DNA from: Gnetum montanum
Taxonomy: Eukaryota; Streptophyta; Gnetopsida; Gnetales; Gnetaceae
DNA length: 44,999 bases
Assembly: GCA_015680685.1 (NCBI GenBank)
Contig: MNCI01025059.1
Span: forward strand, 14,655 to 59,653
Direction of reading: 5' to 3'
Shown here: positions 32,450 to 43,240 of the stretch, piece by piece
Position numbering within the stretch: position 1 is the stretch's first letter
Layout: the number at the start of each line of letters is the position of its first letter
Position numbers and translations under genes: made by a program
The notes under the pieces: model-generated
The model's database searches: none
Told to the model about the DNA's origin: nothing
The model's input: only the letters and a program-made list of their open reading frames with translations

Positions 32450-34322
32450 TGATGCCCATTTTTCCTAAGTGAAGCTTGCTCAATGATAGAGTGAATTGAT
32501 TCTTAAGGGCTCATTTGGCTTGTTCCATTATTATAAGGATGTTTTTTCCCTTGGATTGTGATGTTTTAGCCCTATTAGTTCTAACCTCCTTCATTCTCCC
32601 TTGGGTTTGTAACTTGGGTTGTGATGTATGTGCCTTGGGCCCCTTGTTCATGGATGTAGTTGGTCTTGATGTAGGTCTTGGTAGGTTACATTTAGTGGGC
32701 TTATTTTTTGGTTTTGTAATAGGTTTCTTTCCTTGTCGTTGTGATGATGATTTCTTACTAACCTCTAAGTTGTGGGCCACTATAGATGGGCTTTAGTTAC
32801 AATTTGTTGTTCATGTACTCATTAAAGGTGGAGGAACTTGGATAACAAATGGTTCCTTAGGCTTTAGAGGATTAGCAACTTTTTGATTATGTTGTGATGT
32901 TGAAGCCACTAAAGGGGGGACATGTACGATGAAAGGTTACTTAGGAAATGAAGGAGGTGGTATCCATATAATGAAGGGCTCTCTAGGTTTTATATATTAG
33001 GGTTGCAATAGTACTCTAATGAAAAATGGCTTCCTAGGATGGTTAGACCATTTGGTTTCTATTAATGAGACCACAGTATAGGAGTTGTTACTAGCACTTG
33101 GAGAGTTGGACTTATCCAATACTAATTCTCCATGGTTTATCATTTTTAGAGGTCATCCTTTAATGCTAGGTTAAAATCAGTGTTATGACCAGCCATTTTA
33201 TGATAATGATAGTAGATATCCAACCTAAAGTACCTGATAACTTTGGATTATCTTTGGTAGCTATCATTGGGTTTCTAGCTATGTTGAAAAGATATTCATA
33301 CCTCTTATGAACCTCTTTAGATAGTTGATTGTGTTGTATATGGTTATCTTTAGGTAAGTATTATAGAAACTTAGAGGGCCTATTTTTTCATACCTCTTAT
33401 GAACCTTTTTAAACAATTGCTTTTTGTTGTGTACTGAGACCTATCTTTCCATCCAAAGTTCGATCTTGATTGATTTGGGGTGTAGGAAGTGGAAGATTGT
33501 GATGAGTTAGGGGATGTGTTGTATGGTGGTGATCCCTTCCTCTCTTCCTTTTTTGGCTCTTTTTCTATTACAGCCATGATTGTATGTTCTTGTTTAGTCC
33601 TATTACTATCTCTTCTTGCATGTTGGTTTTTGTAGGCCACATAGGCTAGATCATTGCTTGCCTCAACTACCTCCTTGATGTTCTTATTTTGTGAGAAGGC
33701 TTGGCTTAGTAACTAAGGCTCTAAGTAGTATATCTTTGACTTGATAAAGTCATTTATTACTCCCTTGTAGATGGAAAAAAGGTTATTTTAGCAATAGGCT
33801 CTAGAATTTCATTAAGTATTAAGTTCCACCTTTGAATGAACCTTTTGATTGGTTCAAGTGGCCCCTACCTCTCCTTTATCAATTTTTCCAATGTGGCATC
33901 TAGCTTTAAGTTATATCTGAAGTGGTTGACAAATTGGTTAATCAAGTTCTCAAGGAAAGAGATGGAATGTCTAAGCAAGGCTCAGTACCAATCTATATTC
34001 TTACCCTTGAGAGACATGGGGAAAATTCTCAATACCATATAAGGCCAAGCTTGCAAAAAGAGGCACTTAGATGAAAAGGTTACTAGATATGCATTAGGAT
34101 CCCCTTCAACATTGTATTTTGTAAAGTTTGGAATAAGGAGGGTTGTAGCCAAGGTTATTTGAGGCACCATAGGGATTATAGGATCATCTTGGTAGAAATC
34201 TAGAACCTTGACCATTTGAGCTATGTTGGCTTTAAGTTTTTTTAGCTATTCATTAAGTTTGTGGATCATTTGGAAAGCTTAATCTAAGCCTTTGGGCATG
34301 CCCATGGGTTGCAATGCTTATG
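32450..34322 (-). pseudogene. gag: Tat-type gag of T2, main part
   Basis: Minus-strand capsid gene. The core at 34215-33982 reads YNVEGDPNAYLVTFSSKCLF and FPMSLKGKNIDWY, the retrotransposon-gag fold signature (PF03732) with the usual F..SLKG..WY motif, then QFVNHFRYNLKLDATLEKL in the next pieces. 33640-33380 is a charged, Ser/Asn-rich linker with the WKDRSQYT block shared with T1. 32780-32511 is a Lys/Pro/Gln-rich basic tail leading to protease. Stops and frameshifts throughout. Upstream it is cut at 34322 by solo LTR E and continues at 36265. Confidence 0.75.
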
Positions 34323-34327
34323 TTGAT
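34323..34327 (+). repeat. Left target-site duplication of solo LTR E (TTGAT)
   Basis: Identical to 36260-36264. Confidence 0.9.
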
Positions 34328-34900
34328 TGTACTATCCAAAATCGTGGGTCCGGGGCTGGAATGAAACAGAGACCAAGAGATCCCCCGACAAGCACAAAAG
34401 ACCCTACCTTCACTTGAGAGCAAGCTGGAATTAACGAAGGTAGAGTACCTTGGATGGTCTGCACATGGATCAGACAAGGATTTCCCCGAACGTACACCTA
34501 TATTCTATACACTGGGTTATATGTAAATGGCGTAACAAATGTAAAACTGAACGTAAACGTACAAGAATGTAAACAATAAGCGCACAAGAATGAACAAAAA
34601 CTGTAACAAATCTTGGCCAAAAATGCAGCAATATTATTGCATAATGAAAATTACAATGCACCGGTCTAGACGCAGCTGTGGATCTGACACAAGGTGGACG
34701 AAGAGCCCCGGTGGATGTGAAGGGATGATGTTGTGCTGGTTTGAACTGCAGGCATAGCGTAGAGGCTGTATGTTCAGCATGCAGGGTTTAGGTCTAGTGT
34801 ATAGGATGCAGGTTTCTCAATTTTCTTAGTGTGGTTTGCCCCATTTTTTTTTGCCAAGATGCCTCCTAGTTTTTTGACCCAGATCTGGTCAAAAATCGAA

Positions 34901-34910
34901 GTTTTTATAC
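34901..34910 (-). promoter_or_regulatory. TATA box of solo LTR E
   Basis: GTATAAAAAC on the minus strand, in a GC-richer context, just downstream of the repeat-rich U3. Confidence 0.65.
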
Positions 34911-35025
34911 GGGTTTCCCCGTTAGACTCGGGTCTGAAAGGGGATGAGTGGCTGTAAGTTGAGAAAAATTCGGATCGGGAGACAGGTGGTGTGTTGACCA
35001 AGTGCAGGATATGTTACAACTATAC

Positions 35026-35340
35026 AACGTACAGCATGCCAGCGTACAGGATGCCAGCGTACAGGATGCCAGCGTATAGCATGCCAGCGTATAACATGCC
35101 AGCGTATAGGATGCCAGCGTATAGCATGTCAGCGTATAGGATGCCAGCGTACAGCATGCCAGCGTACAGCATGCTAGTGTACAGCATGCCAGTGTAGAGC
35201 ATGCTAGCATAGAGGATGCCAACATATAGCATGCCAATGTACAGTGTAGAGCATGCCAACATAGAGCATGCCAGCGTACAACGTAGAGCATGCCAGCGTA
35301 CATGCATGCCAGCGTACACCAAAAATGTACCCAGCGTACA
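35026..35340 (-). repeat. 15-bp minisatellite in U3 of E
   Basis: About 19 units of AGCATGCCAGCGTAC with A/G and C/T variants. Because 15 is a multiple of 3 and few stops arise, long frames are open on both strands (Met-Pro-Ala-Tyr or Leu-Ala-Cys-Tyr periodic peptides); these are not genes. Each unit includes the palindrome GCATGC. Confidence 0.9.
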
Positions 35341-35369
35341 CACATGAAAATGCTTCCTTTTAAGGTCAA

Positions 35370-36040
35370 AACTTGATCTTTGAGTACCTGAGAGCTACTG
35401 GGGACCTTGGGGAAGGTCCTGGGGGGTCCAGACGCTCAGTTCTAACATGTTTTGACTCATTTCTGGGGTCCAAAAGTTGCTCTACGCTGGGCGTATACAC
35501 TGGGAATAGAGGAATGAAAGACCATCATTTGGAGCCCAAAATTTGATTTTCAAGTGCCTAAGAGCTATTGGGGACCCTGGGGAAGGTCTTGAGGGGTCCA
35601 GACGCTCAGTTCTGGCATGTTTTGACTCATTTCTGGGGTCCAAAAGTTGCTCTACGCTGGGCATAGAGGAATGAAAGACCATCATTTGGAGCCCAAAATT
35701 TGATTTTCAAGTGCCTGAGAGCTACTAGGGACCCTGGGGAAGGTCTTGGGGGGTCTAGAAACTCAGTTCTGGCATGTTTTAACTCATTTTTGTTGCCCGA
35801 AAGTTGCTCTACGCTGGGCTCTACGCTAGGCATATACACTGGGCGTAGAGGAATGAAAAACCATCATTTGGAGCCCAAAATTTGATTTTCAAGTGCCTGA
35901 GAGCTACTGGGAACCCTAGGGAAGGTCTTGGGGGGTCTAGAAGCTTAGTTATGGCATGTTTTGACTCATTTCTGGGGCCCAAAATTTGTTGTATGCTGGG
36001 CTCTACGCTGGGCATGTATAGGCCAGCGTACAGGATGCAT
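35370..36040 (-). repeat. Four tandem units of 155-185 bp in U3 of E
   Basis: The phrase GAGAGCTACTGGGGACC recurs near 35388, 35564, 35723 and 35903, each with TGGGGAAGGTC, TTTTGACTCATTTCTGGGG and CTCTACGCTGGGC. The CTACGCTGGGC word is the complement of the 15-bp array's core, so that array probably arose from part of this unit. Confidence 0.85.
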
Positions 36041-36259
36041 ACTTAGTGAAAACCAAGTATTTTGAGCTCAAGATTTGCCAAGTTTGATGCCAGATGTCAT
36101 TGTAGTCTTCTGTGGGTCCCAGGGAACCATTTCTTGTTGAGTTTGACTCTGCTTGAAGCTGTCTGTGAGGCCCTCAAGCTTCAGTCATGCTGGGGAGCAT
36201 CATGACTTAGCTCAATTCTTGTTGCAAAAGTACTAAGCTCAAAATTTTTTGGTGTTTCA

Positions 36260-36264
36260 TTGAT
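36260..36264 (+). repeat. Right target-site duplication of solo LTR E (TTGAT)
   Basis: Identical to 34323-34327. Confidence 0.9.
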
Positions 36265-37110
36265 GATTAAGGAAAAACTTTTGAGACATGGGGTTGAGAG
36301 GCTTGTGGCCTCATGATAGGATATAGTGTTGAAGGTACAGGATGGGTTATGGTGGTCATAGGTGGGCTAAACAAGAAAAAGGATGTTTGTGTTAGAATTT
36401 AGGGCACAAAGGGGACAAATGAGGTATGAGATGCTTGTGTTTCTTGGGGTGTCGATGAGGATCCCTTTGGTATAACAAAGGAAGATAATGATGTAAACAT
36501 CATCATGGTTGGGTGAAAAAATTTAGCTTATGTGGCAAGGATACTAATGAGAATAAGAAAGTAAATTAGAACATGGGTTATGTCTAGTGTGTGGCGATGA
36601 TGGGTGTGGATCCAAAAATGGTAGGATGGATAGGAGGAGAGTTGGATCTAGGGACTTGTCTCATCAATGAGATCAGAGATGTGGAGTTGGGTGTGATTAT
36701 TTTGGGAGCAAAAGTTTGGAAAAGACTTCCAATGAAGGTTTCTAGCTCTTTTTCAAACTCAAACTCATCTTCTTTCTCTTGTTGATCCCATGCGCTGATT
36801 CCCTCAATAAACTCATCAACCTCTATGAGTTGTATGAGTATTTGGACATAGAATTCAGTGAAGGGGATTTGGTCATAGGAGGATGGGATGTATTCTTTTC
36901 CATCCTAGTGTATAATTTTGAATTGATGCTTAACCTCATATTCATAGTGTGGTATCAATAGATAGCATAGAGGAAGTTGTAGAACTCCTCATTAATGACC
37001 ATGGAATTCATATTTTTTCCTCTTTACCTAAGTGATTGCCTTCATTCTCTAACCATAGGGTCTTTTGGGTCATTGACATAAACTACATCTTGGTCAGACA
37101 CCATGTTTGT
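36265..37110 (-). pseudogene. T2 gag N-terminal part or Ogre-like ORF1
   Basis: From ATG 37110 (minus) the frame reads MVSDQDVVYVNDPKDPMVRE, breaks, and resumes as EYIPSSYDQIPFTEFYVQIL and an acidic tail with EDEFEFEKELETF. It continues Pro/His-rich to 36265 and then joins the gag frame beyond E (MGMPKGLD, 34310). It may be an N-terminal gag extension, or the separate ORF1 that Ogre elements have upstream of gag. No similarity I can name. Several stops and two shifts. Confidence 0.5.
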
Positions 37111-37858
37111 AAGGTTAAGGGACAATACAATTGATTGGCTAAAATACATTGTAAATATGCTAAAAATGGCTAAACAAGTTTATAAAATGTTAAACAGAGC
37201 ATAAATTCCAATAACTAGAATTTTAAAATGGCTCAAAAAGGCAAAAATGGTTGAAAATGGGTCACTTATTATAAATAGTAAGTGGCTACCAAAGGGGGTA
37301 TACCCCCTTACTAAAAATGAAAAGAGGGAAGTATCACACTCAATCCACTCCTAGCTTCCTAGTTGGAGAAAAATGATAAAAATGGCCAAAGTGAGTTACT
37401 TACTATAAATGGTAAGTTGGAGGTAAGGGGGGTATACACCTTTACTAATAATGGAAAGCTAGAAAAGTTAATACCAAGCTTCTCCCATGTTGGCTTACTA
37501 GCTACCTTCTACACTAGGTGTGATGGGCGAAAAGGAAGGGGGGTGAGATTGGGGGATCTCACACCTTCCTATTCTAATGTTGGTGAAGGGGGGTTTACTT
37601 TTTGGGAAGTAAACTAAAGTGGAAACTTTGATTTTTTTCAAAAGTATGTTTATTTCTTTAGTAGGATGCCAACGTTGGTTTTGCTGAAGTGTTTTTTTTT
37701 TTTTACAACAAGAGGTAAGATTTTGGGTGGAAGGAAAACCCATGCTAGTTTTGAAATTTCCAACAATTTTTGTGAAACTAGCTAAAACCCAATTTACTTG
37801 CAACCTCAATGTTGGGTTTTGATGGTGGTGATGGAGGGCACAGGGTGCGGGTGGGAAA
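37111..37858 (-). other. T2 leader with a tandem duplication
   Basis: No gene. Two units about 134 bp apart (37250 and 37385) share TTACTATAAATGGTAAGT, itself an inverted repeat (ACTTA...TAAGT), and AGGGGGGTATACACC. A T run lies at 37689-37704. No primer-binding site is recognisable next to LTR C. Confidence 0.5.
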
Positions 37859-38901
37859 TGTAAAAGATTACTGATCTAGAAAAACTAAAAGTAAATGCAA
37901 ATTGCACAAAAAGCTAGAAACCTTAAATTTTATTAAAAAAGAATAATGAATGAGTTTGAGGAATGTGTACAATAGTGTGCTTGGGGTAGCAAGAGGGTTC
38001 ACTTTGGTGAGGGCTTGTAATCCATTGCTCCAAGATCTAGGTGTCCCACAACTCCTAATGCTTTTGAACCTTTGCTACTCCTTACACTAGATATACCACG
38101 GGGATGTTACAAGGGGGTGTAAAAATGGCTATGGAGGGTAAACATTGCTATGGGAGGTAGCAATTGCCACAAAAGAGGGTTCCATTCTAAGAGTTCAAGA
38201 GGCTTTGTATGTTTTCAAAGCTCTTGAATGCAAAAATGCTTGCCAAAAATACCAAAGTGTATGAGTGCCTAAACCCTAAATCCTAAACTCTAAACCTAAA
38301 AATGGTGATTAATTTTGTCTTTTATAGGTTTTTGTCCTTAATTTTTTCTACAAATTGGCTACAAATCTTGGCTACATTTTACGTGGGGTGGATGCAAAAA
38401 TTTTTGGGGTTACCATATATAGTAAGTGTTAAACACCCATGGCCATTCTGTGGAAGCAAGGGGTGTGTATGTGGGTTGGAGAAAGCTTCCACATTGAGGA
38501 GAGGGAAGCTTTCATGCTAGGGGGATGGAAAGCTTTCCACATTGGAGGAAAAGCTTCCATGCTAGAGGTAGGTGAGCTTTACCCCCATGCATCCTAGTTG
38601 GAGGTAGATGTCTTCAATGTAGAAAATGCTATACCCCCCATAAAACCCATTAAAATGCCAATTTTGTCATTCCAAAAGGCATTTTTGAGCCTCCCATGCA
38701 AAAATATAGATACTATTTAAATTGTTTCACTTGGAGGATGAGGCCTTGACCATTGATGAGGCACTTTTTAGCCCCAAAAGTATGAAATATGTGAGATTGC
38801 ACCTCATGGATTATAATCCTCACATTTACAATGAAGTTTTACCTTGGGTTTCATGGGATGGGGTTAGAAAGGTTACAACATGAAAATTTAGTGGTGTTTC
38901 A
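37859..38901 (-). repeat. 5' LTR (C) of T2
   Basis: 1,043 bp. On the minus strand it starts TGAAACACCACTAAATTTTC and ends TTTTACA. It aligns with LTR B over most of its length, with a deletion near the 3' end (between two AGTTTTT words) and a further gap in the TATA region. The left end is less certain than the right. Confidence 0.75.
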
Positions 38902-38906
38902 TAATT
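38902..38906 (+). repeat. Right target-site duplication of T2 (TAATT)
   Basis: Partner of TAACT at 23528-23532. Confidence 0.65.
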
Positions 38907-39095
38907 GAAGACTCTTTAGTTAATGTTCTTCTCATGCCACATAGTGGCAAGGAGAAAACAATAAAACAGATTTTCTCACTAGAACCTCAACAGGCACAAG
39001 ACATCATCAAGGTTCTACAATGCACTATTAAGGCCTTTGCTTGGTCATATGAAGATATGCTAGGCCTAGACCTACACCTAGTATAACAAAACATC

Positions 39096-39800
39096 ATGCT
39101 AGACCCTAGCATTGCACCAATTAAGCAAAAAGTGCACAAGATTAGACTTGATTTCGCCTTGGCAATTCATGATGAAATCACAAAAATCTACCAAGCCTAT
39201 TTCATTAGGGATGTTGACTATGCAGAATGGGTGTCCAACATAGTGGTAGTTCCTAATAAGAATAGGAGCATTTGCATTTGCATCAATTTCTAAGATCTAA
39301 ATATGGTAACCATCAAGGATGAATTTCCTTTGCCTAGTATTGATCAACTTATCGATACTATGGCTGGACATGCCTTATTATCCTTTATTGATGTGTTCTT
39401 GAGATATAACCAAATTAGGATCAGTCTAGAACATTATCTCAACATGACTTTTATGACCCCTTGGGGCACCTTTTGCTATACTATGATGTCCTTTGGCCTT
39501 AAGAACATGGAAGCAACTTACTAGAGAGCCATGACATATATCTTTAGTGATTACATGTTAGGTTTGCTCAACGATTACGTGGACGATATAGTTGTTAAGT
39601 CCAAAGTTGCCAACAACCATGCTAGTAACCTAGATCCTATACTTAAACAATGTCTTAAGTATGAACTTAGGCGTAAGTCTAAGAAATGTGACTAGTAAGA
39701 TTCTTGGCTTTGTAGTGTCTAAAGTAAGGATATGTGTCAATCCTAATCAGGTTAAGGTCATATCCAAATTAGTAGCACTTACCAACCTTAAGAATATTTG
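39096..39800 (+). pseudogene. pol: Reverse transcriptase domain of T1
   Basis: Copies the element RNA into DNA. One register from 39096 to about 39690 shows the FIRDVDYAEWVSNIVVVPNK block, INF-stop-DLN (TAA at the usual Arg/Gln), FPLPSIDQLIDTMAGHALLS with FID, MTPWGTFCYTMMSFGLKN, ATY-stop-RAM (TAG at CAG), and the catalytic YVDD at 39576-39587 followed by IVVKS. After a shift near 39695 comes ILGFVVSKVRICVNPNQVK, the thumb-region motif. Catalytic aspartates are intact; the frame is not. Confidence 0.9.
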
Positions 39801-39899
39801 GGGATTATAATTTAGATTACAATTTATCCATAGGTTTATCACTAGGATTACAGATAAAATACAACACATGCAACACTTTCTTAAGAAAGGTGTTCACTA

Positions 39900-40215
39900 T
39901 GAGTGGATAGCGTAATGCCAAGATGCCTTTGAAGACCTTAAGCAAGAGTTGGCACAATTGCCAACAATATATTTTCCATAAGAGGGTAAACCATTTTACA
40001 TCTACATGGTCATCTCTAATACATTTGTTGCCTCTTTGCTCTGTTAGAAATGTGATGATGGAGTAGAAATGCCAATGTACTACCTTAGCCATGCATTAGT
40101 TTTCCACAAGACCCGATACACTGAAGTGGAGAAGTATTGTCTATCACTAGTCTTCTCATTGAAGAAGGGGAGATACTACCTCTTCAAAAGCCAAGTCAAC
40201 ATCATTTGAAAAGAC
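39900..40215 (+). pseudogene. pol: RNase H domain of T1
   Basis: FEDLKQELAQLPTIYFP leads into KPFYIYMVISNTFVASLL, the degenerate Ty3-type RNase H start of Tat elements, then MPMYYLSHALVFHKTRYTEV with EKYCLSLVFSLKKGRYYLF. The domain normally degrades RNA in the RNA-DNA hybrid. Confidence 0.8.
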
Positions 40216-40429
40216 AACTTACTCAGAAGCATAATGACCAACATCTATGAATGTAGTCATATAGCCTGATGAAAGCCATTACAATGGTGTTTGACCTTCG
40301 TGACATCTCTTAATCCTCAACGAAAGGTCAAGCTATAGCTATACAACTCACTATTTTACCTATTAATGATCATGCAACCATAGATCTTGAGTTCCCTAAT
40401 GAACATATCAACATTTTTAGCCAAGTGCT

Positions 40430-40720
40430 AGAGGCCTATGAGGTAGTCATGCACTTTGATGGAGCTTCAATTGCTCATGGGGCTAGTGCCACTACCATCA
40501 TAACCTTCCCATCTAGTGAAATTTGATCCTTTGCCTATTGTTTTAAATTTCAATGTACCAACAACATAGTGGAGTATGAGGGTTTTATTAGAGGGATGAT
40601 CATAGTTTGTGACCTAGGAATCAAATAATTAATGATCAAAGGAAATTCACAGCTTATGGTTAACCAAGTGGCTGAGGTTTACACATGTAAAGCCAAAAAT
40701 TCATAACCTTATTGTGACCT
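40430..40720 (+). pseudogene. pol: Archaeal-type RNase H (aRNH) of T1
   Basis: A second RNase H, found only in the Tat lineage among plant Ty3/gypsy elements. MHFDGAS gives the first Asp (40458-40460), CTNNIVEYEGFIRGM the Glu pair (40572-40580), and KGNSQLMVNQ the third motif, where the usual Asp of GDSQL is Asn (AAT, 40644-40646), a G-to-A change that would inactivate it. Confidence 0.85.
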
Positions 40721-41059
40721 AGGGAAGTAATTGTTACAATAATTCATCGACATTGATTGCCAAAACATACCCTAGAATGAGAATTCCATAGCCAATGTTG
40801 TTGCAACATTATCCCTTAGTGTAATGCCACATGTGTTTAGTAAGTTTCCCACCTTAACTATGGATTGTGCTATCTACATCACATAGAGTGCTAAGGATAC
40901 CTTTGTGGTTGTAGGTCATACTGCCTGTATAAAGGAGCAATACAACAATATCAAGTTTTACCTTATGCATGGGGAATCTTCACAGGGCCTAACTACTACT
41001 CAAAAAGATGTTGTACATAAATAATCAAAATAGTATGTCATAGTTGGCGATAATACATT
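40721..41059 (+). pseudogene. pol: Linker between aRNH and integrase of T1
   Basis: Broken frames with SIANVVATLSLSVMPHVFSK and similar pieces. This is the normal linker position; no motif of its own. Confidence 0.5.
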
Positions 41060-42177
41060 ATATTGATGGTCCTACAATGATGTATTGTTAAAGTGCTTGG
41101 ATAAAACTAAAGTGAGAACAATCCTAGAGTAGGTTCATGAGGGTGTTTATGGAGGACATATAGGACCTATAGCTATGGCCACTAAAATTAGATGGTTAGG
41201 CTATTAATGACCCCATATGGAAAGTGATTGATTGTAGAAGGTTAATACCTATGAAACATGCCAGTAGCATAGTAACCTGATACATGTACCACTGATTGCA
41301 TTGCATACCACTCAGATAACATGACCATTTTAATGATGTGGGTTGGATATCATTGGACTTATAATGAATAAGTCTTATGTGGGTCATAGCTTCATCATCA
41401 CCACAATCAAAAACTTTACTAAGTGGGTTGAAGCTATTTCCCTAAGAAGGTGACATCTGAACAAGTCTATAAATTTTTATTGGATAACATTATATCCCAT
41501 TTTGGCATACCCATGATCATAGTTATAGATAATGGATCATAATTAAGTAGCCATGAAACAAAGGATTTATGTCATGACCTAGGCCTTAAGCATTCTTTCT
41601 CATTGTCTTATTACCCTCAAAGCAATGAACAAGTAGGAGCAAGCAACAAGGCCATCATTAACTTGCTCAAGTAGATGCTCAACAACAGTAAGCGCAAATG
41701 GCATGAATGGCTTGTCCATGCGCTTTGGGCCTATTAGAAAACATTTCATACAACCACTAGTGTAACATTTAATAGCTTGGTTTATGGTTTTGAAGCTCTT
41801 TTACCTCTTGAATTGCATGTACTCTTTCTTCATGTAGTCTATCTAACTTCATCAATGATGAGTAGAGCAAGGAGTTGTAGATAGAAGACCTAGACTTAGT
41901 GGAGGAGTAATCTGTGCAAGCACTTGCTCATGTCAAGCAGTATCAAGAGAGGGAGAAATGGCAGCACCACCATAACTTAACCAAGAATAAGATCAAGGAA
42001 GGTGACCTAGTCCTCAAAGTCATCAATGAGCATGCAAATAAATTCTCATCCAACTAGAAAGGGTTCTTCTTTATCACTAGACCCTATGACAATAACATAT
42101 TTAGTAGAGTTGACATGGATGGGAATGATTTGGCTAATCCAATCAACCATTCCCATCTAAAGCCTTATTATATGTAA
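41060..42177 (+). pseudogene. pol: Integrase domain of T1
   Basis: Inserts the DNA copy into the genome. The zinc-binding N-terminus is seen as HEGVYGGHIGPIAMATKIRW. In the core, GLDIIG gives catalytic Asp1 (41346-41348) and VIDNGS gives Asp2 (41528-41530) after a frameshift. The third acidic residue is lost: YYPQSNEQVGASNKAI has Gly (GGA, 41636-41638) where the family has Glu. The C-terminus, GDLVLKVINEHANKF to HLKPYYM, is the usual Tat tail. Confidence 0.85.
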
Positions 42178-42239
42178 CCTCTAGTAGCCACAACATTGAT
42201 GATCGTCAATAAGCAAGCCTACTTCAATATGGCTTACTG

Positions 42240-42360
42240 AGATCTTAAACTAGAAACATGGCCTACCAATGGCTTGAACTAGTAAAAATGCCTTCCAAGG
42301 CCTGAAACTAATACCTTGGCCCATCATGGCCTCAAACTGGCAACATTGGTGTTCATGGTA
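42240..42360 (+). repeat. Motif cluster behind T1 pol
   Basis: Four variants of ATGGCCTNAAACTAG (TTAAACTAGAAACATGGCC, GGCTTGAACTAG, GGCCTGAAACTA, GGCCTCAAACTGG) within 110 bp. Confidence 0.75.
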
Positions 42361-42471
42361 GCTCTGGTTTTGTTCATCATCTCATCATGCTATGTGTTCT
42401 AAATGTATTATAATGTTATAACATACTTAGTTTTCTTGATTTTCTTGTCCTCTTGAGGTTGTGTTCAAAGG

Positions 42472-42552
42472 ATGAAGCTTGGAGCCATTAAAAAGATGCA
42501 ACCCATCATGGCAACAAGCCACCACATGACCTTGATGTGCAAAATTTGGTGA
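42472..42552 (+). CDS. 27-codon frame conserved between T1 and T2
   Basis: MKLGAIKKMQPIM...HMTLMCKIW, stop. Partner of T2 25633-25553, with the same length and end. It sits between pol and the 3' LTR, a place where some Tat elements carry accessory frames. Confidence 0.35.
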   Translation: MKLGAIKKMQPIMATSHHMTLMCKIW

Positions 42553-43240
42553 TTTTGTGTTGTTTTGTTAAGAGTGCTTGTACCATTTTCCTTCATCTAG
42601 CACTACTCCTTAAGCCCAGCCCCATAGCCTAATTATGACCATCCATACCTTGGAAAATAATGTTAATCTATATTTGCCACTCATGCACTCTAGCCATATG
42701 ACATCTCTTCATCATGCTCTACCCTCAAGTCCACTTGAATATAACATAGCTCATTCAATGGAAAAACCATATCAAACTAACCCTAGCATTGAAACCCAAT
42801 GAAGGTTTCACCCTTCAAAAAAAACTGGGATGCAAATCGCCAAGTTGGATGACCAATAAAGACCATTGACCCTAAACATAAGAAAGGAGCCTAATTACCA
42901 AAGAGACTATGGAGCAAAGTATTGGTTACTCAAATGCATTTCTAAAGTGAACCACATTTCTAAAACATGAAGTTCATAACATTACCTCCCTAATCTACAT
43001 GTCAATGTCATGCTACAACCATGATTTCAACACTTGGAATGCATTGTTAGCCATTATAATCATCTCTCCATAACCTCATTACCATCTCATCATCACAACC
43101 TTACCCCACCATCATGAGAACTCTTTAGCATAGTTTGACATGACTAGATTAAGCACAAAGAGGGAACATCAGTGGTGGACCTACAAGGGTGTTTTGTATC
43201 CTTTGTTGATGCCTCTTAAGGCAATCCTCTAAACATCAAC
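42553..43240 (+). other. 3' non-coding region of T1
   Basis: Homologous to T2 24858-25552. It includes an extra polypurine word CAAAGAGGGA at 43155-43164, about 90 bp before the LTR. No gene. Confidence 0.65.

Larger units (their letters stand above)
34328..36259 (-). repeat. Solo LTR E, 1.93 kb
   Basis: On the minus strand it starts TGAAACACC and ends AGTACA, flanked by perfect TTGAT copies, and T2's gag reads on across it. No internal region, hence a solo LTR. It is richer in CG and much less decayed than its surroundings. U3 (36259 to about 34910) consists largely of four units of 155-185 bp and a 15-bp repeat array; a TATA box follows at 34910-34901. The terminal bases match T1/T2 LTRs but the body does not obviously. 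Confidence 0.9.
23533..38901 (-). mobile_element. T2: pol-less Tat/Ogre-like element inserted in T1
   Basis: Minus orientation: 5' LTR C (37859-38901), gag (37110 to about 32500, split by solo LTR E), protease (32445-31924), intron with 185-bp array, a short post-intron exon, a 3' region, a polypurine tract and 3' LTR B (23533-24844). Flanks are TAACT on the left and TAATT on the right, four of five identical, and T1's pol frame continues across. No RT, RNase H or integrase sequence is found, so it is non-autonomous. Without E it is about 13.4 kb. LTRs B and C belong to the same family as T1's LTRs. Confidence 0.8.
38907..42177 (+). pseudogene. pol: T1 pol: RT, RNase H, second RNase H, integrase
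   Basis: The replication enzyme polyprotein of a Tat-lineage Ty3/gypsy element. Order: pre-RT linker with WSYEDMLGLD (about 39040-39070), RT, RNase H, archaeal-type RNase H, integrase, ending HLKPYYM with TAA at 42175. About 25 stops and at least three frameshifts (near 39695, 41450 and 41880) mark it as dead. The extra RNase H is diagnostic for Tat. There is no chromodomain, as expected for the lineage. Confidence 0.9.

Noticed and set aside
32515-32796. Plus-strand Gly/Val/Leu-rich frame of 93 codons
   Set aside because: It lies opposite the Lys/Pro-rich gag tail of T2, which fits its neighbours.
34905-35369. Long open frames on both strands (up to 154 codons) rich in Cys, Leu, Tyr or Met-Pro-Ala-Tyr
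   Set aside because: They are produced by the 15-bp minisatellite, whose period is a multiple of three; the peptides are pure repeats in an LTR U3.
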